64,000 bases of DNA from JABDKH01 sp963768565 (GTDB lineage: Bacteria; Bacteroidota; Rhodothermia; Rhodothermales; JABDKH01): positions 1 to 64,000 of the forward strand of contig CAVYIO010000038.1 of NCBI GenBank assembly GCA_963768565.1, given 5' to 3'. The notes below the pieces were generated by a model, which was given only the letters and a program-made list of their open reading frames with translations, was not told the DNA's origin and ran no database searches. The translations under genes and the position numbers were made by a program. Shown piece by piece: positions 9,811-19,133 of this stretch (positions are counted from its first letter, which is position 1; every line of letters begins with the position of its first letter).

Positions 9811-11547
9811 CTACTCCAGGTTGTTCGGGGAGGCGAGTGTTGCCCTCGGCAGTGGCCTCAAATAACGAGGTTGCAGGATCGGATTTGACGCAATACGGTG
9901 CAGTTGCTTCTGCCAGAGTCGGCTAACGTGGCCGAGCCGAGCCGAGACCAACGTCACATCCGTCGAATTGCCGAGTACCATATGACACAGCGCCAGATCG
10001 TAGAGTGCGGGGGCGAAATAGGGATCGTAGTCCAGTACCTCCTCGAGCAAGACCAGCGCCTCGTCATATTCGTGGAGCCCCATCCGAGATTGTGCCAGGC
10101 CGTATTCGGCGAGGTGCTTGTACGGGACTTCGCGTCGCGTCCGCTCGAAATGCTGGGCGGCGTCAGCGAACTCATGCTTCTGCAGGTGATCCAGACCAAG
10201 CAAGTATGACGCGGGGAAGAACCCTTCGAAAAGCTTGATCACCTCGGAGAAAGAAGTGTTCGCCTCTTGAACGGTTCCGAGCATTCGATACAGAATGCCG
10301 CGCATGAAGTGGAGACCTGGATCTGCCTCTCTTTGCTCCACTGCGGACTCGAACGAGGCGAGTGCCTCTCTTAGACTTTCATCGAACCGTTCGCGCAGGG
10401 ATATCATCGCAAGCAGACGGAAGGCCTGAACGTACGGACGTTCCCTGAAACCAGGTTGGCCAAAGACCGACCGCATCGATCGCGTTCCGAGCGCCAGGTT
10501 CATCTGGCCGATTGCCGGACGGGGATCGTTCGCTATGCACACGTCCTCTTGCAGTACGTCCGGCCCTTCGCTCGTCTTGGTCCCCAGCGTGATTACACCG
10601 ATCACTTCACCGAACTCGTTCATCAGAGGCCCGCCGCTGTCACCCGGCCGCACGCCGTTGCTGCTGATCCAGGTCCGGTCGAATCCTAGCCGGGCAGAGC
10701 TGTAGGCCACACCGGCCGTGCTGCGCCGCACCCCTCCGGGCCAGCCGTTCGTAAGAACGACCTTCGCCTGTGCAGACTCCGGGGCGCCCATCCTCGATAT
10801 ATCCTCTGTCAGTTCGAGCGGACGAATCCCGGCAGCTCGTACGCGCTCGGGGTCTACGTGCAGAACCACAACGTCGCGAATCGGGTCGATTCCCCAGATG
10901 CGCTTGCTTTCCAGTCTACTTCCGTCGGGCAGTAGTACGTTGACCCGCCGAGCATCAGCCACAACATGGTAGCTGGTCACAAGCGCATCGTGCCGGATGA
11001 AGAACGCCGATCCGGTTCGCTTGTACGTAAGCTGTCGGGTCCTATCCTTCCTTTCGACGAAGACCGGTACAATCGCGTTGGCAGCGCGATGAAACGCTTC
11101 GCTTATGCGATACGCAGCCACCGTGCGGGAAGGCAGGCGAAGACGCTTTCCCTCCCAGTCAACAAACAGGGTCGGGATTACGATAGAACCCGCATCACCG
11201 GCACGAAACACAATCCGTAGCGACGCACGGGCGACGTGTTGTCCGTCTTTATCTACTTCAACGCTTACGACTGTTTCTTCTCTTCGTACGACGCGCAATG
11301 CCCCCGGAGCGGGAGCCATTGACAGCCCATCGAAGGCACGCCTAAATCTCTCCGCCTCGTCTTCTCCCGCAACCAGTGCATACGCTTCAACCTGGAATAC
11401 AAAAGGTTCGCCAACTGCAACGACAGACTTGTTCAGGCGGCCAAAAAGATGGACGTTCGATTCGTTCGGCGGTTCACCCGAAAACGCAGCCGCCAACACC
11501 ACGGCCAGTATCCACACGGTTCCTTCGACGTACGCCCTCATCCTCAT
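9811..11547 (-). CDS. Secreted trypsin-like serine protease with BatD-like N-terminal domain and C-terminal TPRs
   Basis: A 578-residue exported protein. Residues 1-23 are a signal peptide (VWILAVVLAAAFSG). Residues 33-150 (FGRLNKSVVAVGEPFVFQVE ... VIPTLFVDWEGKRLRLPS) look like the beta-rich BatD-type domain found in aerotolerance proteins. Residues about 155-340 are a chymotrypsin-fold protease of the HtrA/DegP type, with His194 (TSYHVV), Asp225 (DPIRDVVVLHVD) and Ser304 (RPGDSGGPL). No PDZ domain follows. From about residue 380 to 530 there are tetratricopeptide-like helices (FAPALYDLALCHM, HLAEYGLAQSRMG). The protein should act in the periplasm or at the cell surface. Its substrate is unknown. 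The gene lies six bases after the purine nucleoside phosphorylase gene, suggesting co-transcription. Confidence 0.8.
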   Translation of the reverse strand: MRMRAYVEGTVWILAVVLAAAFSGEPPNESNVHLFGRLNKSVVAVGEPFVFQVEAYALVAGEDEAERFRRAFDGLSMAPAPGALRVVRREETVVSVEVDKDGQHVARASLRIVFRAGDAGSIVIPTLFVDWEGKRLRLPSRTVAAYRISEAFHRAANAIVPVFVERKDRTRQLTYKRTGSAFFIRHDALVTSYHVVADARRVNVLLPDGSRLESKRIWGIDPIRDVVVLHVDPERVRAAGIRPLELTEDISRMGAPESAQAKVVLTNGWPGGVRRSTAGVAYSSARLGFDRTWISSNGVRPGDSGGPLMNEFGEVIGVITLGTKTSEGPDVLQEDVCIANDPRPAIGQMNLALGTRSMRSVFGQPGFRERPYVQAFRLLAMISLRERFDESLREALASFESAVEQREADPGLHFMRGILYRMLGTVQEANTSFSEVIKLFEGFFPASYLLGLDHLQKHEFADAAQHFERTRREVPYKHLAEYGLAQSRMGLHEYDEALVLLEEVLDYDPYFAPALYDLALCHMVLGNSTDVTLVSARLGHVSRLWQKQLHRIASNPILQPRYLRPLPRATLASPNNLE

Positions 11548-11552
11548 CGGGT

Positions 11553-12398
11553 CTACTCTCCTGTTTCCAGACTCCTGACCACCTCTCGAACCAGCATTTC
11601 CATCTCGGCACGTATCTCGTTACCCACCTCCAGCACCTCGTCATGATTCAGTGGCGTATCGGACAGTCCGGTCGCACGGTTCGTGATCGTCGAAATACCA
11701 AGAACGTGCATGCCCAGATATCGAGCCTGAATGACCTCCGGCACTGTACTCATGCCGACCGCGTCACCACCGATCTTTCCGAAGAACTTGATCTCCGCAC
11801 TGGTTTCGTACGAAGGACCCGGGGTCCACACGTAGACGCCTCGATGAGTCGGAATCCCGAGACGAAGTGCGGAAGCCTCCATATCGGCGATCCATTTCGC
11901 GTCGTAGGGCTCGGACATATCTGTGAAGCGGGGCATCCCATCCATATTTGGACCTGTCAACGGGCTTCCGAAACCCAGATTGATGTGATCCTCAATAAAC
12001 ATGATTGTACCGGGATGCAACAGGGGATTAATTCCCCCCGCCGCATTCGTGACCACCAGTCTCTTCACGCCCAGTCCATGCAGAAGCCGGACCGGGAACG
12101 CTGTCGTCCTGACAGAATGACCCTCGTACGAGTGAAGACGACCCTGGACGATGGCTACGATACGACCTTCCAGCCGACCTACGAGCAGTCGGCCCGTGTG
12201 ACCCTCCACCGTCGCGTGCGGGTACCCCGGGATGGCCTCATCCTCGAATACCGTCGCTTCTTCCAGCGTCGCCGCAAGATGAGCCAGTCCCGACCCTAGT
12301 ATCAGAGCCACCTCAGGGATTCTCGACTCGCGTTCGCGTATGTAATCGACCGCGTCGCGGACGTCGGCACAAACTGTTATCTCGCTATGACCTGCCAC
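11553..12398 (-). CDS. Purine nucleoside phosphorylase (PNP family 2)
   Basis: Phosphorolysis of purine nucleosides (inosine, guanosine) to free base and (deoxy)ribose-1-phosphate in salvage. The 281-residue protein has LILGSGLAHLAAT (phosphate-binding), GRLHSYEGHS (phosphate and sugar contacts), LVVTNAAGGINP, the signature VYVWTPGPSYETSAEIKFF, and GMSTVPEVIQARYLGMHVLG. The late ITNRATGLSDTPLNHDEVL carries the base-binding Asn and the typical C-terminal helix. The order and spacing fit trimeric PNP. It is followed within six bases by the secreted protease gene, with no obvious functional link. Confidence 0.93.
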   Translation of the reverse strand: MAGHSEITVCADVRDAVDYIRERESRIPEVALILGSGLAHLAATLEEATVFEDEAIPGYPHATVEGHTGRLLVGRLEGRIVAIVQGRLHSYEGHSVRTTAFPVRLLHGLGVKRLVVTNAAGGINPLLHPGTIMFIEDHINLGFGSPLTGPNMDGMPRFTDMSEPYDAKWIADMEASALRLGIPTHRGVYVWTPGPSYETSAEIKFFGKIGGDAVGMSTVPEVIQARYLGMHVLGISTITNRATGLSDTPLNHDEVLEVGNEIRAEMEMLVREVVRSLETGE

Positions 12399-12455
12399 TT
12401 CAATCCTCTGCTGTAATTCCCGAAAAGCCTTGAGCTACCCCAGGCTGTGCGCTCG

Positions 12456-13622
12456 TCAAGTCGTCTTGAGAACCTGATAGTTGCGTGCACTCCATACCAC
12501 TTGCTGCACTACGACGCGCAGGGTGGTTGTCACCGGAATCGCGAGCAACATCCCTACAATCCCACCCAGCTGCGCGCCGATAAGCACCACAAACAGAATG
12601 ATAAGCGGATGTGCCTCGGCGACTCGTGAGAAGATGAACGGCTGGAAGAACACATTGTCGGCCAACTGGGTCACGAACATCGCAACCAGAACGCCAAGAA
12701 ACAGAGAGAAATCGCCTGTCTGCACGACACCGACAACAACACCCGCCAGAAAGCCCATCAGGGGACCGAAGTACGGAATTGTGTTTGCAAGGCCGGCGAA
12801 TATCCCGACTGCGAGTGCATAGTCCAGACCAACGATGTAGAGCAAGATCGACGCCACCGTAGCAATCGACAGGCACTGTACAACAAGACCCTTCAGGTAC
12901 CTTCCGATATTCGTTTCGACCTTCTCGATGATCGTGAGAGTTATCTCATAGAAGCGATTCGGTACGAAGCGAACAATGCCCTGGCGAATCCGCGGCCCAT
13001 CCTTCAGAAAGAAGAAGCTGATGAAAGGAACGATGATTATTGCATAGAAGATGTTGGTAAAGAGTCCGACGAGCGAGGCCATGACGCTCGATATTCCCTC
13101 TTCCTGGAAAAGCGTTTGAAACACTCGAGTGACACCGCTGATGACTGCACCTTCCTGTATTGGAAAGACCCTCGCGATGCGATCTTCGAACGTTGCCGCG
13201 ATAGTTGAGACCTCTTCTACAGAGACGAGCTGCGACAATTCCCTGACTTGAGATGCGACGAATGGCACCAGATAGGTAGCCAGCAGACTCAATAGCCCCA
13301 TAAACACAACAAAGGCGGAGAAAATTGACGTGATACGCCCCACGCCAAGGCCCTCGATTCGATCGGCGATCGGGCGGAGAGAGTAAGCCAGGACGATGCC
13401 GACGACGAGGTACGTCACCAGTCTGGCGAAATACCATACGAGCGCGGCGAAAGCGATAGCAGCAACAAGCGCCATCACAATCCTGATAATCCGATCAACC
13501 GTAAATCGGGGGGCGCTCGTCTGCACTTCCCTCGTCGAAGCTGGCAGCGACTCTGTGTTGTCCACCGTCATCGTGGTCTTCGCGCTTGTCTTTCCGGATG
13601 CATCGTTCTCTGTAACCGCCAC
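12456..13622 (-). CDS. AI-2E family transporter (PerM/YdiK-like permease)
   Basis: A 388-residue inner-membrane protein with about eight hydrophobic segments. After a polar N-terminal 45 residues come IVMALVAAIAFAALVWYFA and LVTYLVVGIVLAYSLRPIAD, then GRITSIFSAFVVFMGLLSLL. A long soluble loop precedes the C-terminal half, which contains GIFAGLANTIPYFGPLMGFL and FQPFIFSRVAEAHPLIILF, both family signatures. Members have been linked to autoinducer-2 export, Na+/H+ antiport or general permease functions, so the substrate here cannot be told. recX ends five bases upstream of its start, which suggests one transcript. Confidence 0.85.
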   Translation of the reverse strand: MAVTENDASGKTSAKTTMTVDNTESLPASTREVQTSAPRFTVDRIIRIVMALVAAIAFAALVWYFARLVTYLVVGIVLAYSLRPIADRIEGLGVGRITSIFSAFVVFMGLLSLLATYLVPFVASQVRELSQLVSVEEVSTIAATFEDRIARVFPIQEGAVISGVTRVFQTLFQEEGISSVMASLVGLFTNIFYAIIIVPFISFFFLKDGPRIRQGIVRFVPNRFYEITLTIIEKVETNIGRYLKGLVVQCLSIATVASILLYIVGLDYALAVGIFAGLANTIPYFGPLMGFLAGVVVGVVQTGDFSLFLGVLVAMFVTQLADNVFFQPFIFSRVAEAHPLIILFVVLIGAQLGGIVGMLLAIPVTTTLRVVVQQVVWSARNYQVLKTT

Positions 13623-13627
13623 TTGAT

Positions 13628-14281
13628 CTACTCTCCCATTTCCTCGACCACCTGCCGAGCCGTTCCGAAATCAAATCCTCGTCGAATCAGGAAGTCGAAC
13701 AATTTCTTCTGGCGACGGCGCGGATCAGCCGTTGTTCCGAGCCTGGGCCATCTCTTTTCTGCCTGCTGCCGGGCCAGCGCCAGCCAATCGACCTCTGGGT
13801 CCAGCGTTGCTATTACGTCTTCGACGATCTCCCGGTCCACGCCCTTCTTCCGCAAATCACCCCGGATTCTGTGGATCCCGAAGCCGCGACCACGCGCTCT
13901 CGACGTCGCGAACTCGCGGGCGAATGTTTGATCGTCAAGATATCCTCTCTCTACCAGCCTTCTCAATATTTCGCCAACCGTCTCTTCATCAAAACCTTTG
14001 TCACTCAGTCGCTGACTGATCTCGGAGACCGTCCGCATTCGGTATGAAAGGAGATTCAATGCGGCGTTATACGCTCGTCGAACTCTCTCAGCGCGAAGAG
14101 CAGACTCCACCGAAGGACGATCAGCGACCACATCCTTCCTCAAGCCACACTGCATCGCAATGTCCGCGTACAGACCGAAGGCGAACTCGCCGTCAATGTA
14201 GATCGATACTCGTCTCGGGTCTTTTCGCTGGACCCGAATCGCGGTGATCAGGCCAGTCGGTATATCATCTGTTGATGGCAA
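13628..14281 (-). CDS. recX: Regulatory protein RecX
   Basis: RecX modulates RecA filament formation. The product (about 217 residues) begins with the basic beta segment LITAIRVQRKDPRRVSIYID followed by GEFAFGLYADIA. It then shows the three-helix repeats typical of RecX: YNAALNLLSYRMRTVSEISQ with RLSDKGFDEETV, the ERGYLDDQTFAREFATSR segment, and RRGFDFGTARQVVEE at the end. The frame is open up to 14425, but that would overlap the DUF4249 gene by 161 bases. A TTG at 14281 (LPSTDDIPTG) fits the family's N-terminus and leaves only a 17-base overlap, so I prefer it. The start remains uncertain. The permease gene follows after five bases. Confidence 0.8.
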   Translation of the reverse strand: MPSTDDIPTGLITAIRVQRKDPRRVSIYIDGEFAFGLYADIAMQCGLRKDVVADRPSVESALRAERVRRAYNAALNLLSYRMRTVSEISQRLSDKGFDEETVGEILRRLVERGYLDDQTFAREFATSRARGRGFGIHRIRGDLRKKGVDREIVEDVIATLDPEVDWLALARQQAEKRWPRLGTTADPRRRQKKLFDFLIRRGFDFGTARQVVEEMGE

Positions 14282-15197
14282 ATGTCTGCTTCTTTGCGGC
14301 GAGAGGATCGACCTGAACGACGACGGAATCGACCGACAGCCCGACCACGATGCCAAGTGCTCCCTCAACGTTCGACGGAGGTTCGCGACCATCTGAATTG
14401 AACCGGACTGCCGCATAGTCTGCATAGACCTTGCTTGAACGCACCACAGCTATTCGCAGCTCATGACTGGGAAGCGGCTGGTCGGCTCGGTCAACCGGAA
14501 TGGCATACAGACCGGTCCAGCTCAACGGAGCGAACTCGCCACTCCCCGCGTCGACTTCCGAGAATACCTGCTCCGGCAACAGAAAGAAATCAACGACGAC
14601 GGAGCTGAATTGACTGCGCGGACGAAGCTGCGCCTGGATCCAACTGTCCGGCCCCGAGGCCGGATTTTGTGTCCACCATGCCGTTGTCTCGATCGGGTAG
14701 ATATATCCTGTCGTGGCATCCACGCCCAGGCTATCCAGCCGCAATGAGTCGATCAGAATAGCTTCCACTGGTTCACCCGGCACGACGACGGTGATGCTGT
14801 CGATTCGAATCGGAGGAGGGAGTATTCCGGATGCGCGCGCCGTCCGGCCATCCCAGCGAACATGGACGTCGAAGAGGTCGCCGGCCTCGAGTGCATCTGT
14901 GTATTCGTCAGGCGGCGTGTAGTGACCTGGAGATCCCTCTTCGTATTCAACCGTCACTCCATCTATGATCAGGTCGACCCCTCCTCCTGTTGCAGACGAC
15001 CGATCAAATAGATCACCTTCTGCGTCGAGCGGCTGTGTGGTCCGAAGTATGACTGGCCCGGGTCGCAGTCCCGTGTTCATGTATGCTTCCACGACCAACG
15101 AACCCGTCTCCTCGGGCCGGACCGAATCGCATGACACGATCCCGACGACGAGTGCCGCCGCCGCGACGAGTCTGAGATATGAATCTCGGCGTGTCAC
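14265..15197 (-). CDS. DUF4249 family outer-membrane-associated lipoprotein
   Basis: A 310-residue lipoprotein. The signal LRLVAAAALVVGIVSC ends in a lipobox with Cys23, so it should be lipid-anchored. The mature protein is beta-rich and has the DUF4249 pattern: GSLVVEAYMNTGLRPGPV near the N-terminus, SSATGGGVDLIIDG, then GHYTPPDEYT, and ASGILPPPIRIDSITVVVPG. Such lipoproteins usually accompany TonB-dependent receptors, and here the start codon overlaps the stop of the receptor gene by four bases (ATGA), indicating translational coupling. It probably helps to capture or process the receptor's substrate; the substrate is unknown. Confidence 0.85.
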   Translation of the reverse strand: MTRRDSYLRLVAAAALVVGIVSCDSVRPEETGSLVVEAYMNTGLRPGPVILRTTQPLDAEGDLFDRSSATGGGVDLIIDGVTVEYEEGSPGHYTPPDEYTDALEAGDLFDVHVRWDGRTARASGILPPPIRIDSITVVVPGEPVEAILIDSLRLDSLGVDATTGYIYPIETTAWWTQNPASGPDSWIQAQLRPRSQFSSVVVDFFLLPEQVFSEVDAGSGEFAPLSWTGLYAIPVDRADQPLPSHELRIAVVRSSKVYADYAAVRFNSDGREPPSNVEGALGIVVGLSVDSVVVQVDPLAAKKQTFAINR

Positions 15198-17809
15198 AGT
15201 TCGATCTGAATCTCCAACAATGGAAGTATGGGCAAGCCTCCTCGATCTACAATCTTCACGCGGTCGCCGGTGAGCGTGTACTGTCTTCCCAGTACGTTCC
15301 TCCGGTTTGTCACATTATAGAGATGGAGTCCGACCTTCCAGTCGGCGCTCAGCCAGCGAAATCTGTATCCGCCGAGAAGATCGATTCGTATGTAGTCCGG
15401 TAGCCGCCCGTTATTGACTTCGGGTCGATGGAGGTAGAGCGTTGGAGCCTCGACCGGGCTCCCTATCACGTACTTGCCAACCGGAACCGTCTCGGGATAA
15501 CCCGCGCGAGCAGTCGCCGAAACAGAATACGACCACTTCCTGCTGGACCGTGAGACAACACCGCGCACCGAACGTGGCACGTGATATCGACTGGGTCTGA
15601 ATTCCGTCTCACCTATCTCCGGTGCCCGGCTCTCCGAATTCCCGCCGGAATACGACAGCATCGATGTCCACGATCTGACTTCCCACTCGCCGGTGAGCTC
15701 GAAACCATAACTGCGTGTTGTTGCACGCGTGTACTGTCCGAGCAAGGCCGAAACCCCGATTCCAGGCCCGTCTAGACCTTCTTTTGTTTGAAGCTCGTCG
15801 AGCGGAACCAGGACATCGTCGCTTGTTCTGTAATAGATATCCGCGAGAATCTTGAGAGAGCTGCTGGCTCGGGCTTCTATTCCAAATGCTCCTTGCCGGC
15901 TCATCGAAGGCCCGACCTGCTCGTCAACCGGCACCCATCGACTGGACACGAGATCATAAAGAAACGAGTATCGATCGCGAAGTCTGTGCAAGTATTGAAC
16001 CTGGGTCCCTGCTGCCATCTTCAGGACAATCCAGGGTGCCGCCGCGTAACTAACGCTTAGTCTCGGATCGACACGTACGTCGCCTGCCCCGCCAAAGGAG
16101 GTCAACCGGATTCCCGGTTGAATTCGGACCTTCTCGGACGGCTCCCAGAGAGCCTGAACAAATCCGACCGACTCAGTAGACTGAACGTTGCTTTTATCGT
16201 CAACGTTATCAACCAGTCCCGCCGACCGCGACAACTGGGCTGCCAGAGAACTGCCGAAACGATGTTCAATGAATCGGACACCGGCCTTCAGTGTGAGGAC
16301 ATCGCTCGCCACGAAATCGACATCCAACTTCGCACCCAGATCCCTCAGCGAGACGGAGTAATCGGAGATAACCAACGACGACGTGGTGGGACGAACGAAT
16401 GTCGACTCCGCTCCCTTGTAATCGGACTCGTACGCGGTCAGAGTGAAGAGGAATCGTTCATTGGGTACGTACTGATAACGGACACTGTAAATCTCATTCC
16501 CCCAACGGTGATCCACCTCAAAGTAGAGGTCGGCCGGGCGTAGCCAGGAGGAGAAATTCAGCGAGAGATCGAACGGAAGCCTGAGGTCGAGATCATCGCG
16601 ACCCCGGTAGTACGAAAGTGAGAGGCGCGAGTGATGAGCCGGACGAAACGACAGCTTGGCACTCCAATCGAAGAAGTAGTATCCCGTTCGAAGTGTGTCG
16701 CGGCGGCCGTCTTCTTCTACTGGGTGGGTCCGGCCGATCAGTTTGTCGAAGTAGGAACGACGACCGGAGATCATAAACGAGCTCGAACGATTGATCGGGG
16801 TTTCAACCAGGAATCTCGCACTGATTGCGTTGACGGCAATCGTGGTGGATGGCCGAGTCCTTCGACCGTCCTTCAATTCTGCGTCCAGGATTGCGGAGAG
16901 CATTCCCCCGTGTTCGGCAGGAAAAGAACCTCGAAAGAACTTGACGTCGGCAAGTGTTTGCGTCTGAAATGTCGAGATCAGTGAGAACGCATGTGAGGGA
17001 TGATAGACGGGCGCGCCATCCAGGAGATACAAGTTCTGATCGGGCCCACTGCCTCGCACGACGAGACCACCTACCGTTTCTCCCGTCCGCTCGATACCGG
17101 GCAACCATTCAAGAGCTTGAAACAGATCCTGGTCATCGACGGACGTCGGTATTTGCAGCAACTCGCTGACGGGAAGCGCCACAACTCCAGGTATCGCTGC
17201 AACATCCGCGCGATCCTGAATATCGCCGATGACAACCAGCGCTTCCGTCCCGAAACTCCGCGGCGAGAGTGCGACACGAATCGGCTTCGCCGGCACGTGA
17301 ACAAGTGTGTCTACAGTCTCGTAGCCGATGTAGGAAAGACGAAGTGCGTGGCGACCGGGAGTTAATCCCGGCAAGGTGAAGGAGCCGTCTGCCTGCGTCA
17401 CCGTTCCGACCTTTAGAGCCGGAAGGTATACGTGTGCTCCGTACAGGCCCACATTGCTCTCATCGTCCAGCAACATGCCTTTGATGCTGTAGAACCGGGT
17501 GTGCTTCCTCGCAATGATCACAAACTGCCGCGGAGCCACCTGGTCGAATTCGAGATCGTGGCCCTGGAGCGTGCAGGCAATAGCGTCTGCGACGTTCTCC
17601 CCGTCGTAGGTGCAGGCTGTCCGGTAGCCTTCCACGAGATCATGCGAAAACACGATATCAACGCCCGACTGAACCGAAATCCTGGCAAGCGCGTCGGCGA
17701 GGCTCGACTCGCCAGCCGGAAGGCGTATGGACTGACATTGACCGGTTCGCGTCATTCCGCCGGTGAGCAGCAATGCAACGAACGCGACGAGCAAGAGACG
17801 CATCGACAT
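15194..17809 (-). CDS. TonB-dependent receptor with STN and carboxypeptidase-like N-terminal domains
   Basis: An outer-membrane active-transport receptor of about 870 residues. The start ATG 17809 (MSMRLLLVAFVALLLTGG) gives a proper signal peptide. The domain order is: STN/secretin-like signalling domain (about 30-95, SLADALARISVQSGVDIVFS), a carboxypeptidase-regulatory-like beta domain (about 105-190, GAHVYLPALKVGTVTQADGS), a plug domain (about 230-330, GGLVVRGSGPDQNLYLLDG and FRGSFPAEHGGMLSAILDAE), then a beta-barrel ending in LLEIQIEL. The STN domain plus the upstream FecR and ECF sigma genes indicates cell-surface signalling from the receptor to its own expression. The DUF4249 lipoprotein gene overlaps its stop. 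The substrate cannot be read from the sequence. Confidence 0.9.
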   Translation of the reverse strand: MSMRLLLVAFVALLLTGGMTRTGQCQSIRLPAGESSLADALARISVQSGVDIVFSHDLVEGYRTACTYDGENVADAIACTLQGHDLEFDQVAPRQFVIIARKHTRFYSIKGMLLDDESNVGLYGAHVYLPALKVGTVTQADGSFTLPGLTPGRHALRLSYIGYETVDTLVHVPAKPIRVALSPRSFGTEALVVIGDIQDRADVAAIPGVVALPVSELLQIPTSVDDQDLFQALEWLPGIERTGETVGGLVVRGSGPDQNLYLLDGAPVYHPSHAFSLISTFQTQTLADVKFFRGSFPAEHGGMLSAILDAELKDGRRTRPSTTIAVNAISARFLVETPINRSSSFMISGRRSYFDKLIGRTHPVEEDGRRDTLRTGYYFFDWSAKLSFRPAHHSRLSLSYYRGRDDLDLRLPFDLSLNFSSWLRPADLYFEVDHRWGNEIYSVRYQYVPNERFLFTLTAYESDYKGAESTFVRPTTSSLVISDYSVSLRDLGAKLDVDFVASDVLTLKAGVRFIEHRFGSSLAAQLSRSAGLVDNVDDKSNVQSTESVGFVQALWEPSEKVRIQPGIRLTSFGGAGDVRVDPRLSVSYAAAPWIVLKMAAGTQVQYLHRLRDRYSFLYDLVSSRWVPVDEQVGPSMSRQGAFGIEARASSSLKILADIYYRTSDDVLVPLDELQTKEGLDGPGIGVSALLGQYTRATTRSYGFELTGEWEVRSWTSMLSYSGGNSESRAPEIGETEFRPSRYHVPRSVRGVVSRSSRKWSYSVSATARAGYPETVPVGKYVIGSPVEAPTLYLHRPEVNNGRLPDYIRIDLLGGYRFRWLSADWKVGLHLYNVTNRRNVLGRQYTLTGDRVKIVDRGGLPILPLLEIQIEL

Positions 17810-17955
17810 CCCCGACGGGTGAATCCGGGCGTTTGGGATCGAGAGCACGTCTCGTGCTAACGACGCACCGTCGAAGATTCTCCCGGGGGACAAAAAATGA
17901 CACGCCCTGCCGGATGACAAGTGGCTTCAGCCGAGACGGCGCTGGACCTGACCAG

Positions 17956-19095
17956 CTAGCTCAGGTCGGTCAACCGGTACCCGGTCGAGACGCGAGCGAC
18001 CTTCGCGCCGAGCGTCTTTGCGAGCGTCTCAAGGATGTCCTCAAGGTCGCTGGATCTGTCAAACGTGCCGGTGATGGTCTTCGTGGCAAGGCCAGAATCG
18101 ACGGTCACGGTCACTGCGTAGTGTTGTGACAGGATGTCTGCGATCTCCGACAGACGCGTTTTGCGGAAAACGAAGAGGTTGGCCCATGCCAGAGCTTCGG
18201 AGAGGTTGACCTCCACTGGACCAGATGGCGCACTGTCTCGCAGTACGACACAGGTTTGGCCGGCGATCAGCTTTGTCACAGTATCGTGGCCGGCTCGGGA
18301 TCCGACCGACACTTCTCCCGCGACGACGACAATATCAGTTTGATCAACGACGCTCTGAACGCCAAAACTCGTCCCAAGGACGGATACACGGGCCGTGGAT
18401 GTTTCCACGAGGAACGGTGCATCCGATACGACAACTTCAAAGAATGCATCACCGGTCAGTCGCATGACTTCCGGGCGGGCTGATTTCGAATCAACGCCGC
18501 GATAACTCAACTCCGCCGGTCCGAAGAGGCGAACGATTGAGCCGTCCAACATGGTAATGTTCTGAATCTCGCCCGTCGGCACATCGTACGTGACGAGGCC
18601 GGCATCGCGCCGCGCGACAAAGAGGAGTATACCCGCGAAGATCACGGTGGCGGCAACGGCAGCGATGCGCCACGCGGTCCGCGCATGTCGACGCTCATGT
18701 GCTCGTGGAGACACGCCGGATACGGCGTCACGCAAGTGCCTCTCTCGCAACGTCCAGCTCTCTTCAAAGTCGGTCGCCTCAGTCGCAATCCGACTCAGAA
18801 TGTCATCCAGAAATGTGGTGTCTCCCCATGACTCTTCAATCTGCGGCCAGATTGCCCGCAACTGACCGCCTTCGTCGTCACTCAGGGCCGTGTCCATTCC
18901 GGCACGCTGCAGGGCAGCGAGCACGAGGACCCTTCTGTCGGAAACGATCTCTTCCTGCCGGGAGCGAATGCGGTCCGAAATCGCCAACCAGGCCGCATAA
19001 TCGGTCAGCATGGCGTCATTTTCCCCGATTTCCCGCAAAAACGCAGCCTGCGCCTCCGGGGACATCTCGCCAATATGCTCAAACCTGATGTTCAT
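17956..19095 (-). CDS. FecR family anti-sigma/signal transducer
   Basis: A 379-residue inner-membrane protein. The N-terminal ~140 residues are cytoplasmic and helical (sigma-binding region). A single transmembrane segment (IAAVAATVIFAGILLFVA) lies at about 143-160. The periplasmic FecR domain follows, with VPTGEIQNITMLDGSIVRLF, GDAFFEVVVSDAPFLVETST and VSVLGTSFGV. The C-terminal 70 residues are a DUF4974-like domain (TRLSEIADILSQHYAVTVTV, TFDRSSDLEDILETL) that is thought to meet the receptor's STN domain. It lies between the ECF sigma gene and the TonB receptor gene on one strand, the classic FecI-FecR-receptor order. Confidence 0.88.
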   Translation of the reverse strand: MNIRFEHIGEMSPEAQAAFLREIGENDAMLTDYAAWLAISDRIRSRQEEIVSDRRVLVLAALQRAGMDTALSDDEGGQLRAIWPQIEESWGDTTFLDDILSRIATEATDFEESWTLRERHLRDAVSGVSPRAHERRHARTAWRIAAVAATVIFAGILLFVARRDAGLVTYDVPTGEIQNITMLDGSIVRLFGPAELSYRGVDSKSARPEVMRLTGDAFFEVVVSDAPFLVETSTARVSVLGTSFGVQSVVDQTDIVVVAGEVSVGSRAGHDTVTKLIAGQTCVVLRDSAPSGPVEVNLSEALAWANLFVFRKTRLSEIADILSQHYAVTVTVDSGLATKTITGTFDRSSDLEDILETLAKTLGAKVARVSTGYRLTDLS

Positions 19096-19133
19096 GATCG
19101 TCTATCCGTTTCCAGATACTATAGCCGTAGGGA

